From Micromonospora cabrerizensis (GTDB taxonomy: Bacteria; Actinomycetota; Actinomycetes; Mycobacteriales; Micromonosporaceae): a stretch of 64,000 nt of DNA. The notes under the pieces were generated by a model, which was given only the letters and a program-made list of their open reading frames with translations, was not told the DNA's origin and did not search any database. This document shows, in pieces, positions 17,902 to 25,931 of this stretch; position 1 is the first letter of the stretch, and each line of letters opens with the position of its first letter. The stretch covers positions 1 to 64,000 of the forward strand of contig NZ_JAKKFI010000050.1 in assembly GCF_022230955.1 (NCBI RefSeq). The letters are read 5' to 3'. The position numbers and the translations under genes were made by a program.

Positions 17902-17935
17902 CGGCGGGGCTGTCTCCGGCCGCCTGACGGCGGCC
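17898..17935 (+). promoter_or_regulatory. Candidate cysteine attenuator
   Basis: CTGACGGCGG occurs twice, at 17898-17907 (covering the leader stop codon) and 17924-17933. The segment GGCCGCC (17918-17924) can pair with GGCGGCC (17929-17935) to form a tight hairpin, or with GGCGG of the first copy. A ribosome at the stop codon would hide the first copy, so the two structures depend on leader translation. Inferred from sequence only. Confidence 0.5.
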
Positions 17936-18107
17936 ACCGGCACAGGGTTCTCGCACCCTCCGGTGATCCCACCGAATGCCCGGCAGCGGCGCCGTCGCAC
18001 GAACCCGTGATCCCGTCCTTCCGCTGGGTCCCGCGCGTGGTGCGACAGTTACACCCATCAATGCTCGCGCGTTGGCTCACCATCCATCCTCACCAGGGAG
18101 TGATTCG

Positions 18108-18956
18108 ATGAGTCGCGACACCGCACTCGTTTCGGCCGAATGGGCCGAGAAGAACCTCGACGCCCCGGGCGTCGTCTTCGTCGAGGTCGACGAGGACACC
18201 TCGGCCTACGACACCGGCCACATCGCCGGCGCCATCAAGATCGACTGGAAGACCGACCTGCAGGACCAGGTCCGCCGGGACTTCGTCAACAAGACGCAGT
18301 TCGAGGCGCTGCTCTCCGAGCGGGGCATCAGCAACGACGACACCGTCATCCTCTACGGCGGCAACAACAACTGGTTCGCCGCGTACGCCTACTGGTACTT
18401 CAAGCTCTACGGCCACGGCGATGTGAAGCTGCTCGACGGCGGCCGCAAGAAGTGGGAGCTGGATGCGCGCCCACTGGTCACCGACTCGGTGGCCCGCCCG
18501 GCGACGCAGTACGTCGCGCAGGAGCCGGACACGTCGATCCGGGCCTTCCGGGACGAGGTCGTGGCCGCGATCGGCACCAAGAACCTGGTCGACGTGCGCA
18601 GCCCCGACGAGTTCGCCGGCCGGCTGCTCGCCCCCGCCCACCTGCCGCAGGAGCAGGCGCAGCGGGCCGGGCACATCCCGACCGCGATCAGCGTCCCGTG
18701 GTCCAAGGCGGCCAACGAGGACGGCACCTTCCGGTCTGACGACGAGCTGCGTCGGATCTACGGCGACGCGGGGCTCGACGACGGCAAGGAGACCATCGCC
18801 TACTGCCGGATCGGCGAGCGCTCCTCGCACACCTGGTTCGTGCTCCAGGAGCTGCTGGGCCACCGCAACGTCAAGAACTACGACGGTTCCTGGACCGAGT
18901 ACGGCTCGCTGGTCGGTGTGCCGGTCGCCCTCGGTGACGAACCCGGGGAGGCCTGA
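18108..18956 (+). CDS. sseA: Thiosulfate sulfurtransferase (rhodanese), SseA/CysA type
   Basis: 282 residues with two rhodanese domains. The C-terminal one is active: loop CRIGERSSHTW near residue 235 carries the catalytic Cys. The N-terminal domain has lost it. Moves sulfane sulfur, for example from thiosulfate to thiophilic acceptors. ATG at 18108 has GGAG 7 nt upstream. Followed after 2 nt by the DUF1416 gene, the same pair as cysA2-sseC in mycobacteria, and preceded by a Cys-rich leader peptide, so expression is probably tied to cysteine supply. Confidence 0.92.
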   Translation: MSRDTALVSAEWAEKNLDAPGVVFVEVDEDTSAYDTGHIAGAIKIDWKTDLQDQVRRDFVNKTQFEALLSERGISNDDTVILYGGNNNWFAAYAYWYFKLYGHGDVKLLDGGRKKWELDARPLVTDSVARPATQYVAQEPDTSIRAFRDEVVAAIGTKNLVDVRSPDEFAGRLLAPAHLPQEQAQRAGHIPTAISVPWSKAANEDGTFRSDDELRRIYGDAGLDDGKETIAYCRIGERSSHTWFVLQELLGHRNVKNYDGSWTEYGSLVGVPVALGDEPGEA

Positions 18957-18958
18957 TC

Positions 18959-19279
18959 ATGACCCTTCCCATCGCCGCGGGTTGCGCCGCACCGGACCAG
19001 GCCGCACCGTTGCCGGCCGGTCTGGATCTGGAGAAGGAAACCGTCATCACCGGGATCGTCCGCTCCGCCGAGGACGAGCCGGTGCCGGGCGCGTACGTCC
19101 GGCTGCTCGACTCGACCGGTGAGTTCACCGCCGAAGTGGTGACCTCGGCCGCCGGCCAGTTCCGGTTCTTCGCCGCGCCGGGCTCCTGGACGCTGCGGGC
19201 GCTGTCCCGGCACGGCAACGGTGACACCGCCGTCACCGCTGGCCGGGGTGTCAACGAGGTTGGCGTCACCGTCGCCTGA
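18959..19279 (+). CDS. DUF1416 protein (SseC-like)
   Basis: 106 residues, a small beta-rich domain resembling a carboxypeptidase-regulatory or transthyretin-like fold (VITGIVRSAEDEPVPGAYVRLLD, then GQFRFFAAPGSWTLRAL). An N-terminal AAGCAAP could bind metal or a redox partner, but this is a guess. It always travels with the sulfurtransferase in actinobacteria; its exact role is unknown. GGGAGG sits 7 nt before the ATG. Confidence 0.85.
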   Translation: MTLPIAAGCAAPDQAAPLPAGLDLEKETVITGIVRSAEDEPVPGAYVRLLDSTGEFTAEVVTSAAGQFRFFAAPGSWTLRALSRHGNGDTAVTAGRGVNEVGVTVA

Positions 19280-19294
19280 CCCACTGCTCTGATC

Positions 19295-19335
19295 GACCGG
19301 GGCCGGTCACCCTCCTGGGGTGGTCGGCCCCGGTC
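19295..19335 (+). terminator. Terminator after the sseA operon
   Basis: 17-position stem, arms starting GACCGGGGCC and ending GGCCCCGGTC, with two non-Watson-Crick positions and a 7-nt loop, 15 nt past the DUF1416 stop. Confidence 0.75.
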
Positions 19336-19470
19336 GTGTGTTCGGCGCGGCACCGTGCGGCATCCGATCAAGGCCTCCGGCCCGCACCGCTGTCCCCGCC
19401 GCCGAGCCGGGCCGCGAAATCAATCGGCATACGTCACTATCTACGGGTGGAAATCACGGGTGAGGGTGGC

Positions 19471-19974
19471 ATGTCCGGCGAAGAGGTTCCGATCGTCGTC
19501 TGCGTCAGCGCGGACATGTCGATGAGGGAGCGGGTGCTGCGTCAACTCGACGGGCTCGGCCCGGTGCTCAACTGTGCCGACCTGACCGAGCTGCGTCAGC
19601 TGCTGTCGTCGCCGGCCGCCGCGGCGCCGCTCCGTCCCGCGACGGTGCCGCCCGGGGTGCCACAGGGCCCGGTCAGGTGGGGTGAGCTGGTCGTCGACCG
19701 GGCTGGGCACCGGGTCACCTGGCGTGGCGACCCGCTCCCGCTCACCCCCACCGAACGGGAACTGCTCGCCCTGCTCATCGGCCCACCGCTGGTGGTGTGG
19801 AGCTACGAACAGCTCTTCGCCGCCGTGTGGAGCGGCCCGTACCCGGGCAGCGCCATCCTGCACTCTGCCGTCAAGCAGCTCCGGCACAAACTGCGTGATC
19901 TCCCGGGAGGGCCGCAGGTACACACGGTCCAGGGGATCGGCTACCGGCTCGACCCACCACCCCGGTCGACCTGA
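19471..19974 (+). CDS. Winged-helix transcriptional regulator (OmpR-type DNA-binding domain)
   Basis: 167 residues. The C-terminal 100 residues are an OmpR/PhoB winged helix (LTPTERELLALLI, SAVKQLRHKLRDL, VQGIGYRLD). The N-terminal 50 residues resemble only the first part of a receiver domain (VVCVSADMSMRERVLRQL) and have no phosphoacceptor pocket. The regulator cannot be a normal two-component protein. ATG at 19471 is used here; a GTG at 19447 in frame lies 6 nt after a CACTAT hexamer and could be a leaderless start. Target unknown. Confidence 0.7.
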   Translation: MSGEEVPIVVCVSADMSMRERVLRQLDGLGPVLNCADLTELRQLLSSPAAAAPLRPATVPPGVPQGPVRWGELVVDRAGHRVTWRGDPLPLTPTERELLALLIGPPLVVWSYEQLFAAVWSGPYPGSAILHSAVKQLRHKLRDLPGGPQVHTVQGIGYRLDPPPRST

Positions 19975-20015
19975 CCGCCGGTGGCCCGGCGGCGGACCCG
20001 TGACACCATGGCCGG

Positions 20016-20876
20016 GTGAACGGTGCTGTCCAGACGGGTTGGGCTTCTTCGGCCGGTCCCACCGCGCCGGCCCCCGCCCGGTCGTGGCGGCGTTGGTTGC
20101 TGGCCGCGACGGCGGCCTGGGCCGTGTTGCTGGCCCTGCTGACCTGGACGTCGGTCCGTGACGACCCGCCGACCGTTCGGGAGCAGCGGTCCCTCGACCA
20201 GGCTGGCCCGGTGGTCGACCGGGCGGTCGGCGAGCTGGCTCGGGCGGCCGGTGCGGCGGGTCTGCTGGAACTGGGCCCGGCGCGGATCGCGGAGGGTTGC
20301 CGGGTCACCCCGTTCGCCGACGGGGCGAGGTTGCGGCGTGACGTCGGGGTGCTCGCGCCCACCGGCACCGAGCAGGCCGTGCTGGCGGGGATCGCCGAGC
20401 GGCTGCCGGCGAGCTGGCGGGCCGGGGTGGGCCCCGGGTTGAGCGGCATCGAGCTGTACGCCGACGCCGGAGAGTTCGTGGCCGTCCAGGGACGGCCGAC
20501 CGCCGACGGTCGGGTGCGGCTGGTCGTCGACACCGGTTGCCGGCCCATCGGCTCCGGCTACACGCCGGTCGCGGCCACCGCCGGTCCGGAGGCCGCCGCC
20601 CTGACCACTGCGCTGCGGGCACTCGACCGGCCCGCCGAGGCCGCGCCGGAACTGGTGACCGCGCCCTGCCCGGGCGGCGGGTCGGCCCACACCGCGCGTT
20701 CCGCCGGGGGCCCCGGCCCGGCCGCGTCGACAGCCGCGCTCGCCGCGCTGGCCGGCGACGCCCCACTGCTGGACCAACCCCCGGTGTACGCGTACCGCAC
20801 CGGCCCGGTCACCGTGCTGGCCGAGCTCACCGAGGACGCGACCCGGTTGGCCGCCACCGTCGGCTGCCCGGGCTGA
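20016..20876 (+). CDS. Membrane-anchored protein of unknown function
   Basis: 286 residues. One N-terminal transmembrane helix (WLLAATAAWAVLLALLTW, residues about 27-44) followed by an extracytoplasmic domain with two or three cysteines (EGCRV, TGCRPIG, APCPGG, VGCPG) that could pair. No family recognised. GTG at 20016 is 6 nt after CACCAT. Convergent with the debranching enzyme gene. Confidence 0.6.
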   Translation: MNGAVQTGWASSAGPTAPAPARSWRRWLLAATAAWAVLLALLTWTSVRDDPPTVREQRSLDQAGPVVDRAVGELARAAGAAGLLELGPARIAEGCRVTPFADGARLRRDVGVLAPTGTEQAVLAGIAERLPASWRAGVGPGLSGIELYADAGEFVAVQGRPTADGRVRLVVDTGCRPIGSGYTPVAATAGPEAAALTTALRALDRPAEAAPELVTAPCPGGGSAHTARSAGGPGPAASTAALAALAGDAPLLDQPPVYAYRTGPVTVLAELTEDATRLAATVGCPG

Positions 20877-20885
20877 GCCGGCTGG

Positions 20886-22940
20886 TCAGCCGCCGTCCGG
20901 CCGGTTCTCCGGGTCACGGCTGCGACCCAGCGCGTCGACCGTGCCCCATCGGCCGGGGATGTCCAGCAACTCCACCCGGCCCATGCCCGCTGGCACGGCC
21001 GGGTCGATGATCAGGTGCTCGCCCTGCGGCTCCAACCCCAGCATCACCCGGAGTAGCAGTAGCGGCGTGCCGGTCGACCAGGCCTGCGGGCTGCACGCGG
21101 TCGGGTACTCCACCGGGTAGTCGGTGAGATCGCGGGCGTAGCCAGCGAACGCCTCCGGCAGCCGCCCGTCGAAGTACCGGGACGCGGCCAGCATTGTGTC
21201 GCAGATCAACCCGGCCTCGTGCCGGAAGCCGTACCGCCACAGCCCCCAGGCGATGATCGAGTTGTCGAACGGCCACACCGTGCCCACGTGGTAACCGATC
21301 GGGTTGTACCGCCCCTCGTCCTCGGCGAGCGTCCGTACTCCCCACCCGGAGAACAGGCGCGGCCCGAGCAGGTGCTCGACCACCTTGCCGGCGCGGGACT
21401 CGTCCACGATGCCGCTCCACAGCAGGTGGCCGATGTTCGAGGTCAGCGCGTCCACCTGCCGGCCGTCGGCGTCCAGCGCGAGCGCGTAGTACTCGCGGTC
21501 GGCGATCCAGAAGTCGCGGTCGAACCGCCGCTTGAGCTCGGCGGCCTCCCGCTCCAGCCGGTCGGCGAACGCCGGGTCGTTCCAGAAGGTCCGGGCCAGC
21601 CGGGCGGCCCGCATCTTCGCGTCGTACGCGTACCCCTGAAGTTCGCAGGTCGCCCGGGGGAAGTCGGGCATCTGGCCGTCGGCGTACGAGATGGCGTCCC
21701 AGGAGTCCTTCCAGCACTGGTTCTGAAGGCCGGTCTCCGGGTTGCGCGTCTGGTACCAGAGGTAGCCGGTGCCGAGCAGGTCCCCGTACGTGTCGATCCA
21801 CTGCAACGCCGCGCGGACCTGTGGCTCCAGTCGACGGACCAGCGCGGAGTCACCCGTCCAACGCTCGTACTCGTCGATCAGGATGATGAACAGTGGTGTC
21901 GAGTCGGCCGACCCGTAGTACGGCGAGTGCGGCTGCTCCTCGAAGCCGGCGGTCTCCCCGTACCGCAGCTCGTGCAGGATCTTGCCGGGTTCCTCGTCGC
22001 GGAAGTCGTCCACCCGGTGCCCCTGAAGCCCTGCCAGCATCAGGATTGTCGGTGGGACCAACTCCGGCAGGAACGGCAGCACCTGCAACGAGGTGATGAT
22101 GCTGTCCCGGCCGAACAGGGTCATGAACCAGGGGAGTCCGGCGGCGATCAACCGCATGCCCAGGGCGATCGACTCGTAGCGCAGGGCGGCCAGGTCGTTG
22201 AGGCTGCGCCGGTACGCCCCGGCCAGCGGCTCGCAGTCGCAGCCGAGTTTCGGCGCCCGGTCGATCAGTTCCTGTTGCTCGGCCCGGATCGCGTCCGCGC
22301 TGCGGCTGCCGCCGTACGGAAGGGTCGCGCGGATGTCCTCACCACGCGCCCCGAAGACGACGCTGGACACGCGCAGCCGGGTGGTCCACCTGCCGTTGCG
22401 GGCTATCCGGATCCGGAAGGTCATTCCGGTGGCGTCGACCTGCGCGGGCGCACTGGTGCTGACCATCGTCTCCCGGTGGAACGCCTCCCGGCGGTAGGTC
22501 AGCCGCAACTCGTTCTCGGTGACCGACACCGTGGTGCGCCCCTGCTTCTGCCGGCGGTGCTTGATCTCGAACAGGTCGGCGAAGTCGGCCGCGATGTCGA
22601 TGCGGACGGTGAATTCCACCTCCGCCTCGGTGTGGTTGAGGACGGTCAGCTCCTCGGCGAAACTGCCCACGATCGCCCGGCTGCGGATCACCGACGCCTT
22701 CGCGTCGAGGTAGTGGGTGGGCTCACCGGGGGCGAGGAAGAACTTGGTGCGGTACGACTGGGTGTCGTCGACGGAGAGGGCGTGTAGCCGCTCGCCGTTG
22801 AGGGTGAGCACCCAGTTGGACAGGAAGCGGGTGTCGAAGGAGAACAGCCCGGTGGGGAAGTCGTAGGACGGCTCGATGTCCCCCCGCCGGTCGCTGACCA
22901 GGAAGGTGTTGCCGTCCAGAATGCTGACGAGTTCCTTCAC
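20886..22940 (-). CDS. Glycogen-debranching-type glycoside hydrolase (amylo-alpha-1,6-glucosidase family)
   Basis: 684 residues. Residues 1-200 are the N-terminal beta-sandwich domain of glycogen debranching family proteins (FDTRFLSNWVLTLNG). The C-terminal (alpha/alpha)6 barrel of the GH15/GH63-like type contains PWFMTLFGRDSIITSLQVLPF, CWKDSWDAISYADG, YNPIGYHVGTVWPFDNSIIAWG and CSPQAWSTG, with acidic residues at the expected catalytic places. It probably cleaves alpha-glucosidic bonds in glycogen or a storage oligosaccharide; exact bond unknown. GTG start overlaps the stop of the SCP2 gene, so the two are translationally coupled. Confidence 0.85.
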   Translation of the reverse strand: MKELVSILDGNTFLVSDRRGDIEPSYDFPTGLFSFDTRFLSNWVLTLNGERLHALSVDDTQSYRTKFFLAPGEPTHYLDAKASVIRSRAIVGSFAEELTVLNHTEAEVEFTVRIDIAADFADLFEIKHRRQKQGRTTVSVTENELRLTYRREAFHRETMVSTSAPAQVDATGMTFRIRIARNGRWTTRLRVSSVVFGARGEDIRATLPYGGSRSADAIRAEQQELIDRAPKLGCDCEPLAGAYRRSLNDLAALRYESIALGMRLIAAGLPWFMTLFGRDSIITSLQVLPFLPELVPPTILMLAGLQGHRVDDFRDEEPGKILHELRYGETAGFEEQPHSPYYGSADSTPLFIILIDEYERWTGDSALVRRLEPQVRAALQWIDTYGDLLGTGYLWYQTRNPETGLQNQCWKDSWDAISYADGQMPDFPRATCELQGYAYDAKMRAARLARTFWNDPAFADRLEREAAELKRRFDRDFWIADREYYALALDADGRQVDALTSNIGHLLWSGIVDESRAGKVVEHLLGPRLFSGWGVRTLAEDEGRYNPIGYHVGTVWPFDNSIIAWGLWRYGFRHEAGLICDTMLAASRYFDGRLPEAFAGYARDLTDYPVEYPTACSPQAWSTGTPLLLLRVMLGLEPQGEHLIIDPAVPAGMGRVELLDIPGRWGTVDALGRSRDPENRPDGG

Positions 22941-23317
22941 GTGAGTCGCCTGGCCGCCCGGCGGGCCGTGTCACGGGGGTCGCGGGTGCCGGGTGGGTCG
23001 GGGAAGAACCGGCGGAAGGCGAGGAACAGCACCACGTTCCCGCTGAACGTGCTCTCGTTGCGCAGCACCGCCGCGACACCCTGCGCCTCGCCGGTGATGA
23101 GTCGATCGAAGAGCGCGGCGCTGCTGAACCAGATGGCGTCTGCCGGCCCGCGCTCGCGGGTGACCTGCACCGACCCGGGCCGCATCCGAACCAGCCAGTG
23201 CTCGGTCCGGTGGTCGCTGCCGAGGTCGATCTGCAGGGTTCCGTCGGCCAGGCCGCCCAGGACGTCAGGGGCGCGCGCCGGCAGTGATTCGAAGAACCTC
23301 TCCGCCGCCTCGGTCAC
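22937..23317 (-). CDS. SCP2 sterol-binding domain protein
   Basis: 126 residues, one SCP2-like domain (DGTLQIDLGSDHRTEHWLV, ADAIWFSSAALFDRLITGE, GNVVLFLAFRRFF). Such domains bind lipids or other hydrophobic molecules. TACGAT at 23329-23324 lies 6 nt before the GTG, a leaderless start. First gene of a two-gene operon with the debranching enzyme; the stop and next start share GTGA. Why a lipid-binding domain should be tied to glycogen metabolism is unclear. Confidence 0.78.
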   Translation of the reverse strand: MTEAAERFFESLPARAPDVLGGLADGTLQIDLGSDHRTEHWLVRMRPGSVQVTRERGPADAIWFSSAALFDRLITGEAQGVAAVLRNESTFSGNVVLFLAFRRFFPDPPGTRDPRDTARRAARRLT

Positions 23318-23395
23318 ATCCGAATCGTAGGCAGCTGTCCGAGATGTCGGGTCGGTATCGGTACTCCGCCCGGATCGACCAGGCGCGTCGGTTGG

Positions 23396-23758
23396 TCAGT
23401 AGACCAGTGCCTGCGCGCCCTCGGTCAACGCCTCCTCGACGAAGACCGCGGCGCCCGCGATCCGGACCCCGGGCAGCACGTCGTCCGGGCCGATCTCCCG
23501 GCGGGCGGCGCACTGGGTGCAGGCGGTCACCCGGCCACTGGTCAGGATGACGTGCAGCAGCTCGGCCAGCGGTGCGGAGTGCGGCAGCTCGAACTGTTGG
23601 GCGCGACCGGGCAGCGCGAACCAGGTCGACTCACCGGTCAGCCAGAGCGACACGTCCACCCCGGCCGCGACAGCGGTCGCGGCGACCGTGAATGCCTGCG
23701 CGCACCGCTCCGGGGCGTCCGCCCCCGCGGTGGCCTTGACGACGAGAGTGCGGGCCAT
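23396..23758 (-). CDS. DsrE/YchN-like protein
   Basis: 120 residues, DsrE fold (LVVKATAGADAPERCAQAFTVAATA). Two cysteines in VTACTQCAARR could carry sulfur, as DsrE-family proteins do in sulfur relay. ATG at 23758 is preceded at 7 nt by TATGCT (23771-23766), so the gene is probably leaderless. It is divergent from a small membrane protein gene whose start is only 24 bp away. Confidence 0.75.
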   Translation of the reverse strand: MARTLVVKATAGADAPERCAQAFTVAATAVAAGVDVSLWLTGESTWFALPGRAQQFELPHSAPLAELLHVILTSGRVTACTQCAARREIGPDDVLPGVRIAGAAVFVEEALTEGAQALVY

Positions 23759-23765
23759 GTGACCC

Positions 23766-23775
23766 AGCATAGGAT
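23766..23775. promoter_or_regulatory. Two overlapping divergent -10 hexamers
   Basis: TATGCT on the minus strand (23771-23766) serves the DsrE gene; TAGGAT on the plus strand (23770-23775) serves the small membrane protein. They share two base pairs, each with 7 nt to its start codon. Confidence 0.65.
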
Positions 23776-23782
23776 GGCCGGG

Positions 23783-23887
23783 ATGGTTACCGAGATCGGG
23801 TTTGTCAGCCTGCTGGTCGCTGGCCTGGGCGGGCTCGCCGGTGGCCTGGTCTACCTAGCCGTACGCATTTCGAGAGGACGCTGGTGA
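23783..23887 (+). CDS. Small single-pass membrane protein, 34 residues
   Basis: ATG at 23783 after TAGGAT and 7 nt. One hydrophobic helix (IGFVSLLVAGLGGLAGGLVYLA) and a basic C-terminus (RISRGRW). The stop TGA is the first part of a 52-bp dispersed repeat. Too small for family assignment; the perfect promoter spacing and coding context support it. Confidence 0.6.
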   Translation: MVTEIGFVSLLVAGLGGLAGGLVYLAVRISRGRW

Positions 23888-23935
23888 GCGCGAGGAGTGA
23901 GCCGGGCCTGCGAGCCCCGCAGTCGCGAACGAAGG
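23884..23935 (+). repeat. 52-bp dispersed intergenic repeat, copy 1
   Basis: Begins with the stop codon of the small membrane protein gene and ends 7 nt before the GTG of the nitrobindin gene. It contains GCGCGAGGAGTGAGCCGG and TGCGAGCCCCGCAGTCGCGAA. About 47 of 52 positions match the element at 50594-50646, which has the same placement between two other genes. Confidence 0.8.
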
Positions 23936-23942
23936 TGGCCCT

Positions 23943-24533
23943 GTGAGCGACGAGAACCCGCTCCAGCCGCCGTGGCTGAACGCGCCGCCGGTCGAGGAGT
24001 ACCCGTTCGAGGAGAGTCACGACCTGCGGGTCGGGCCGAAGCTGCACCCCGCGCTGGATGGTCTGCTGCCCTACATCGGGTTGTGGCGTGGCCGGGGCAA
24101 GGGTGGTTTCCCCACCATCGAGGACTTCGACTACGCGCAGGAGATCCGGATCAGCCACGACGGCCGACCGTTCCTGCACTACGAGTCCCGGGCCTGGATC
24201 CTGGACGAGGAGAGCAAGCCGGTCCGGCCGGCCGGTCGTGAGGTTGGTTGGTGGCGGCCGGTGCTGGTGGACGGGCGGGCGACCGACGAGCTGGAGGCGC
24301 TGCTGACCACCCCGACCGGGGTGATGGAGCTGCACCTGGGCAAGCGCACCGGCACCCAGGTCGAGTTCGCCACCGACGCGGTGGTCCGCACTCCGACCGC
24401 CAAGGAGGTCACCGGTGGTCAGCGACTCTTCGGCATCGTCGAGGGTGCGCTGCTCTACGCCCAGGAGATGGCCGCCATGGGCCACGGGCTCAGCCCGCAC
24501 CTCTCCGCCCGGCTGGTCCGGGTCGGCGGCTGA
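23943..24533 (+). CDS. Nitrobindin-like heme-binding protein (FABP family)
   Basis: 196 residues, ten-stranded beta-barrel. The nitrobindin signature GLWRGRGKGGFPTIEDFDY is at residues about 47-65, followed by LHYESRAWILDE and a C-terminal segment (LYAQEMAAMGHGLSPHLSARL) whose histidine is the likely heme ligand. Homologues bind ferric heme and isomerise peroxynitrite. Starts with GTG at 23943 after GAAGGTGG. Convergent with pabC, as in mycobacteria (Rv0812/Rv0813c order). Confidence 0.85.
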   Translation: MSDENPLQPPWLNAPPVEEYPFEESHDLRVGPKLHPALDGLLPYIGLWRGRGKGGFPTIEDFDYAQEIRISHDGRPFLHYESRAWILDEESKPVRPAGREVGWWRPVLVDGRATDELEALLTTPTGVMELHLGKRTGTQVEFATDAVVRTPTAKEVTGGQRLFGIVEGALLYAQEMAAMGHGLSPHLSARLVRVGG

Positions 24534-24554
24534 CCAGATCGGGAAACCAGCAGG

Positions 24555-25433
24555 CTAGACGGGGAAACCCAGCAGGGCGTGCAGGGCGGGGGTGCGCGGG
24601 CAGCGGGCCCGACGCACCCCGTCCAGCGTGTGCACCTCGGCGGCTCCGCGTAGCGACGAGGTGAACCACACGCCGTCCGCGGCGTGCAGCTCGGCCACCG
24701 TGACCAGCCGCTCGGCGGCGTTCAGGCCCAGCTCGGCGGCGTGGGTGAGCAGCCAGGCGACGGTCGTGCCGGGGAGGATGCCGGTGGTCGCGGCCGGCAC
24801 CGTGCAGAGCGTGCCGTCGGTGAGCCACACCACGTTGGCTGTGGGGCCCTCCAGCGCGTAGCCGTCGGAGGAGACCCAGAGCACGTCGTCCACCCCGGCA
24901 CGGCGGGCCCAGCGGCGGGCGGCGCTGCTGACCGCGTACGACGTGGATTTGATCCCGGCCGGCAGCCAGCTCAGCCCCGGGCGAGCGTCGACGGGCACGC
25001 CCAGCGGCAGGGTGGCCACCGTGATCCCGTTCCGCCGGGCTGCCCGGGAGGGTGCCGGCACCTCGGCCAGCGTGGCGTAGACCGTCGGCGGGCCTCCGGC
25101 CTCCGGGCCCCTCGTGCAGACCAGCCGGAGTGCCCCCTCCACGGGCGTCGGCCAGCCGGCGCGTACCTCGTCGAGCAGGTCGGTCAGCGCGGCGGTGGAG
25201 GGTAGGGGCAGGTCGATGGCGGAGGCCGCCGCGGCCAGGCGGGCAAGGTGCTCGTCGCGCAACCACGGTCGGCCGTGCCGCAGGTGCATGGTCTCGAAGA
25301 TGCCGTCGCCGTGCAGGACGCCGAGGTCGTCACCGCGAAGCACGGGGTCGCCGGCCGGCGTGAGGCCGCGTCCGAGGACGGCGATCCGCGCGGTCGGGCT
25401 GGCCGCGCCCTGCCCGTCGGACGACATCACCAT
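24555..25433 (-). CDS. pabC: Class IV aminotransferase, aminodeoxychorismate lyase-like
   Basis: 292 residues, fold-type IV PLP enzyme. Seen: HGDGIFETMHLRHG near residue 40, the PLP lysine in AGIKSTSYAVSSAARR near residue 155, and EGPTANVVWL near residue 190. It probably makes p-aminobenzoate for folate, but branched-chain or D-amino-acid aminotransferase activity cannot be excluded. The start at 25433 follows TACGCT by 8 nt; a second ATG is at 25427. The last codons and the DNA after the stop form a short imperfect duplication. Confidence 0.8.
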   Translation of the reverse strand: MVMSSDGQGAASPTARIAVLGRGLTPAGDPVLRGDDLGVLHGDGIFETMHLRHGRPWLRDEHLARLAAAASAIDLPLPSTAALTDLLDEVRAGWPTPVEGALRLVCTRGPEAGGPPTVYATLAEVPAPSRAARRNGITVATLPLGVPVDARPGLSWLPAGIKSTSYAVSSAARRWARRAGVDDVLWVSSDGYALEGPTANVVWLTDGTLCTVPAATTGILPGTTVAWLLTHAAELGLNAAERLVTVAELHAADGVWFTSSLRGAAEVHTLDGVRRARCPRTPALHALLGFPV

Positions 25434-25502
25434 GACCGTCGAGCGTAGCGGCGGTCGATCGCGATGCGAGGAGCAGCCTGGTGGCCGAACTATGATCGGA
25501 CG

Positions 25503-25931
25503 GTGTCCGAATCCTCCCTCGCGGAAATGCTGCGGGCCCGTGGGCTGCGGCTGACGGCCCAACGGCAGCTCGTCCTCCAGGCGGTGCTCGATCTGGGGCA
25601 CGCCAGCCCGGAGCAGGTGCACACCGCCGTCCGGGAGGTCGCGGCCGGCGTCAACATCACCACCATCTACCGCACGCTTGAGCTGTTGGAACGGCTCGGC
25701 CTGGTCACCCACACGCACCTGTCGCACGGCTCACCGACCTATCACGCGGCCGGTGAGCACCAACACGTCCACCTGGTCTGCCGGGAGTGCGGCGCGATCG
25801 ACGAGATCGATCCGGAGCTGCTGCGCCCGCTCGCCGACCAGTTGGCCACGCAGCGGGGGTTCCGGGTGGATATCGGGCACGTATCACTTTTCGGCGTCTG
25901 CGTACGCTGTGAGAACGGGGACGACAAATGA
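25503..25931 (+). CDS. Fur family metal-dependent repressor
   Basis: 142 residues. Winged helix (LTAQRQLVLQAVLDLGHASPEQVHTAV, TTIYRTLELLERLGLV) then the dimer/metal domain with HQHVHLVCRECG and CVRC, giving two CxxC pairs for structural zinc. Could be a Zur, Fur or PerR subtype; the regulatory metal cannot be decided. Leaderless: TATGAT at 25491-25496, 6 nt before GTG. Overlaps ygfZ by ATGA. Divergent from pabC. Confidence 0.88.
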   Translation: MSESSLAEMLRARGLRLTAQRQLVLQAVLDLGHASPEQVHTAVREVAAGVNITTIYRTLELLERLGLVTHTHLSHGSPTYHAAGEHQHVHLVCRECGAIDEIDPELLRPLADQLATQRGFRVDIGHVSLFGVCVRCENGDDK

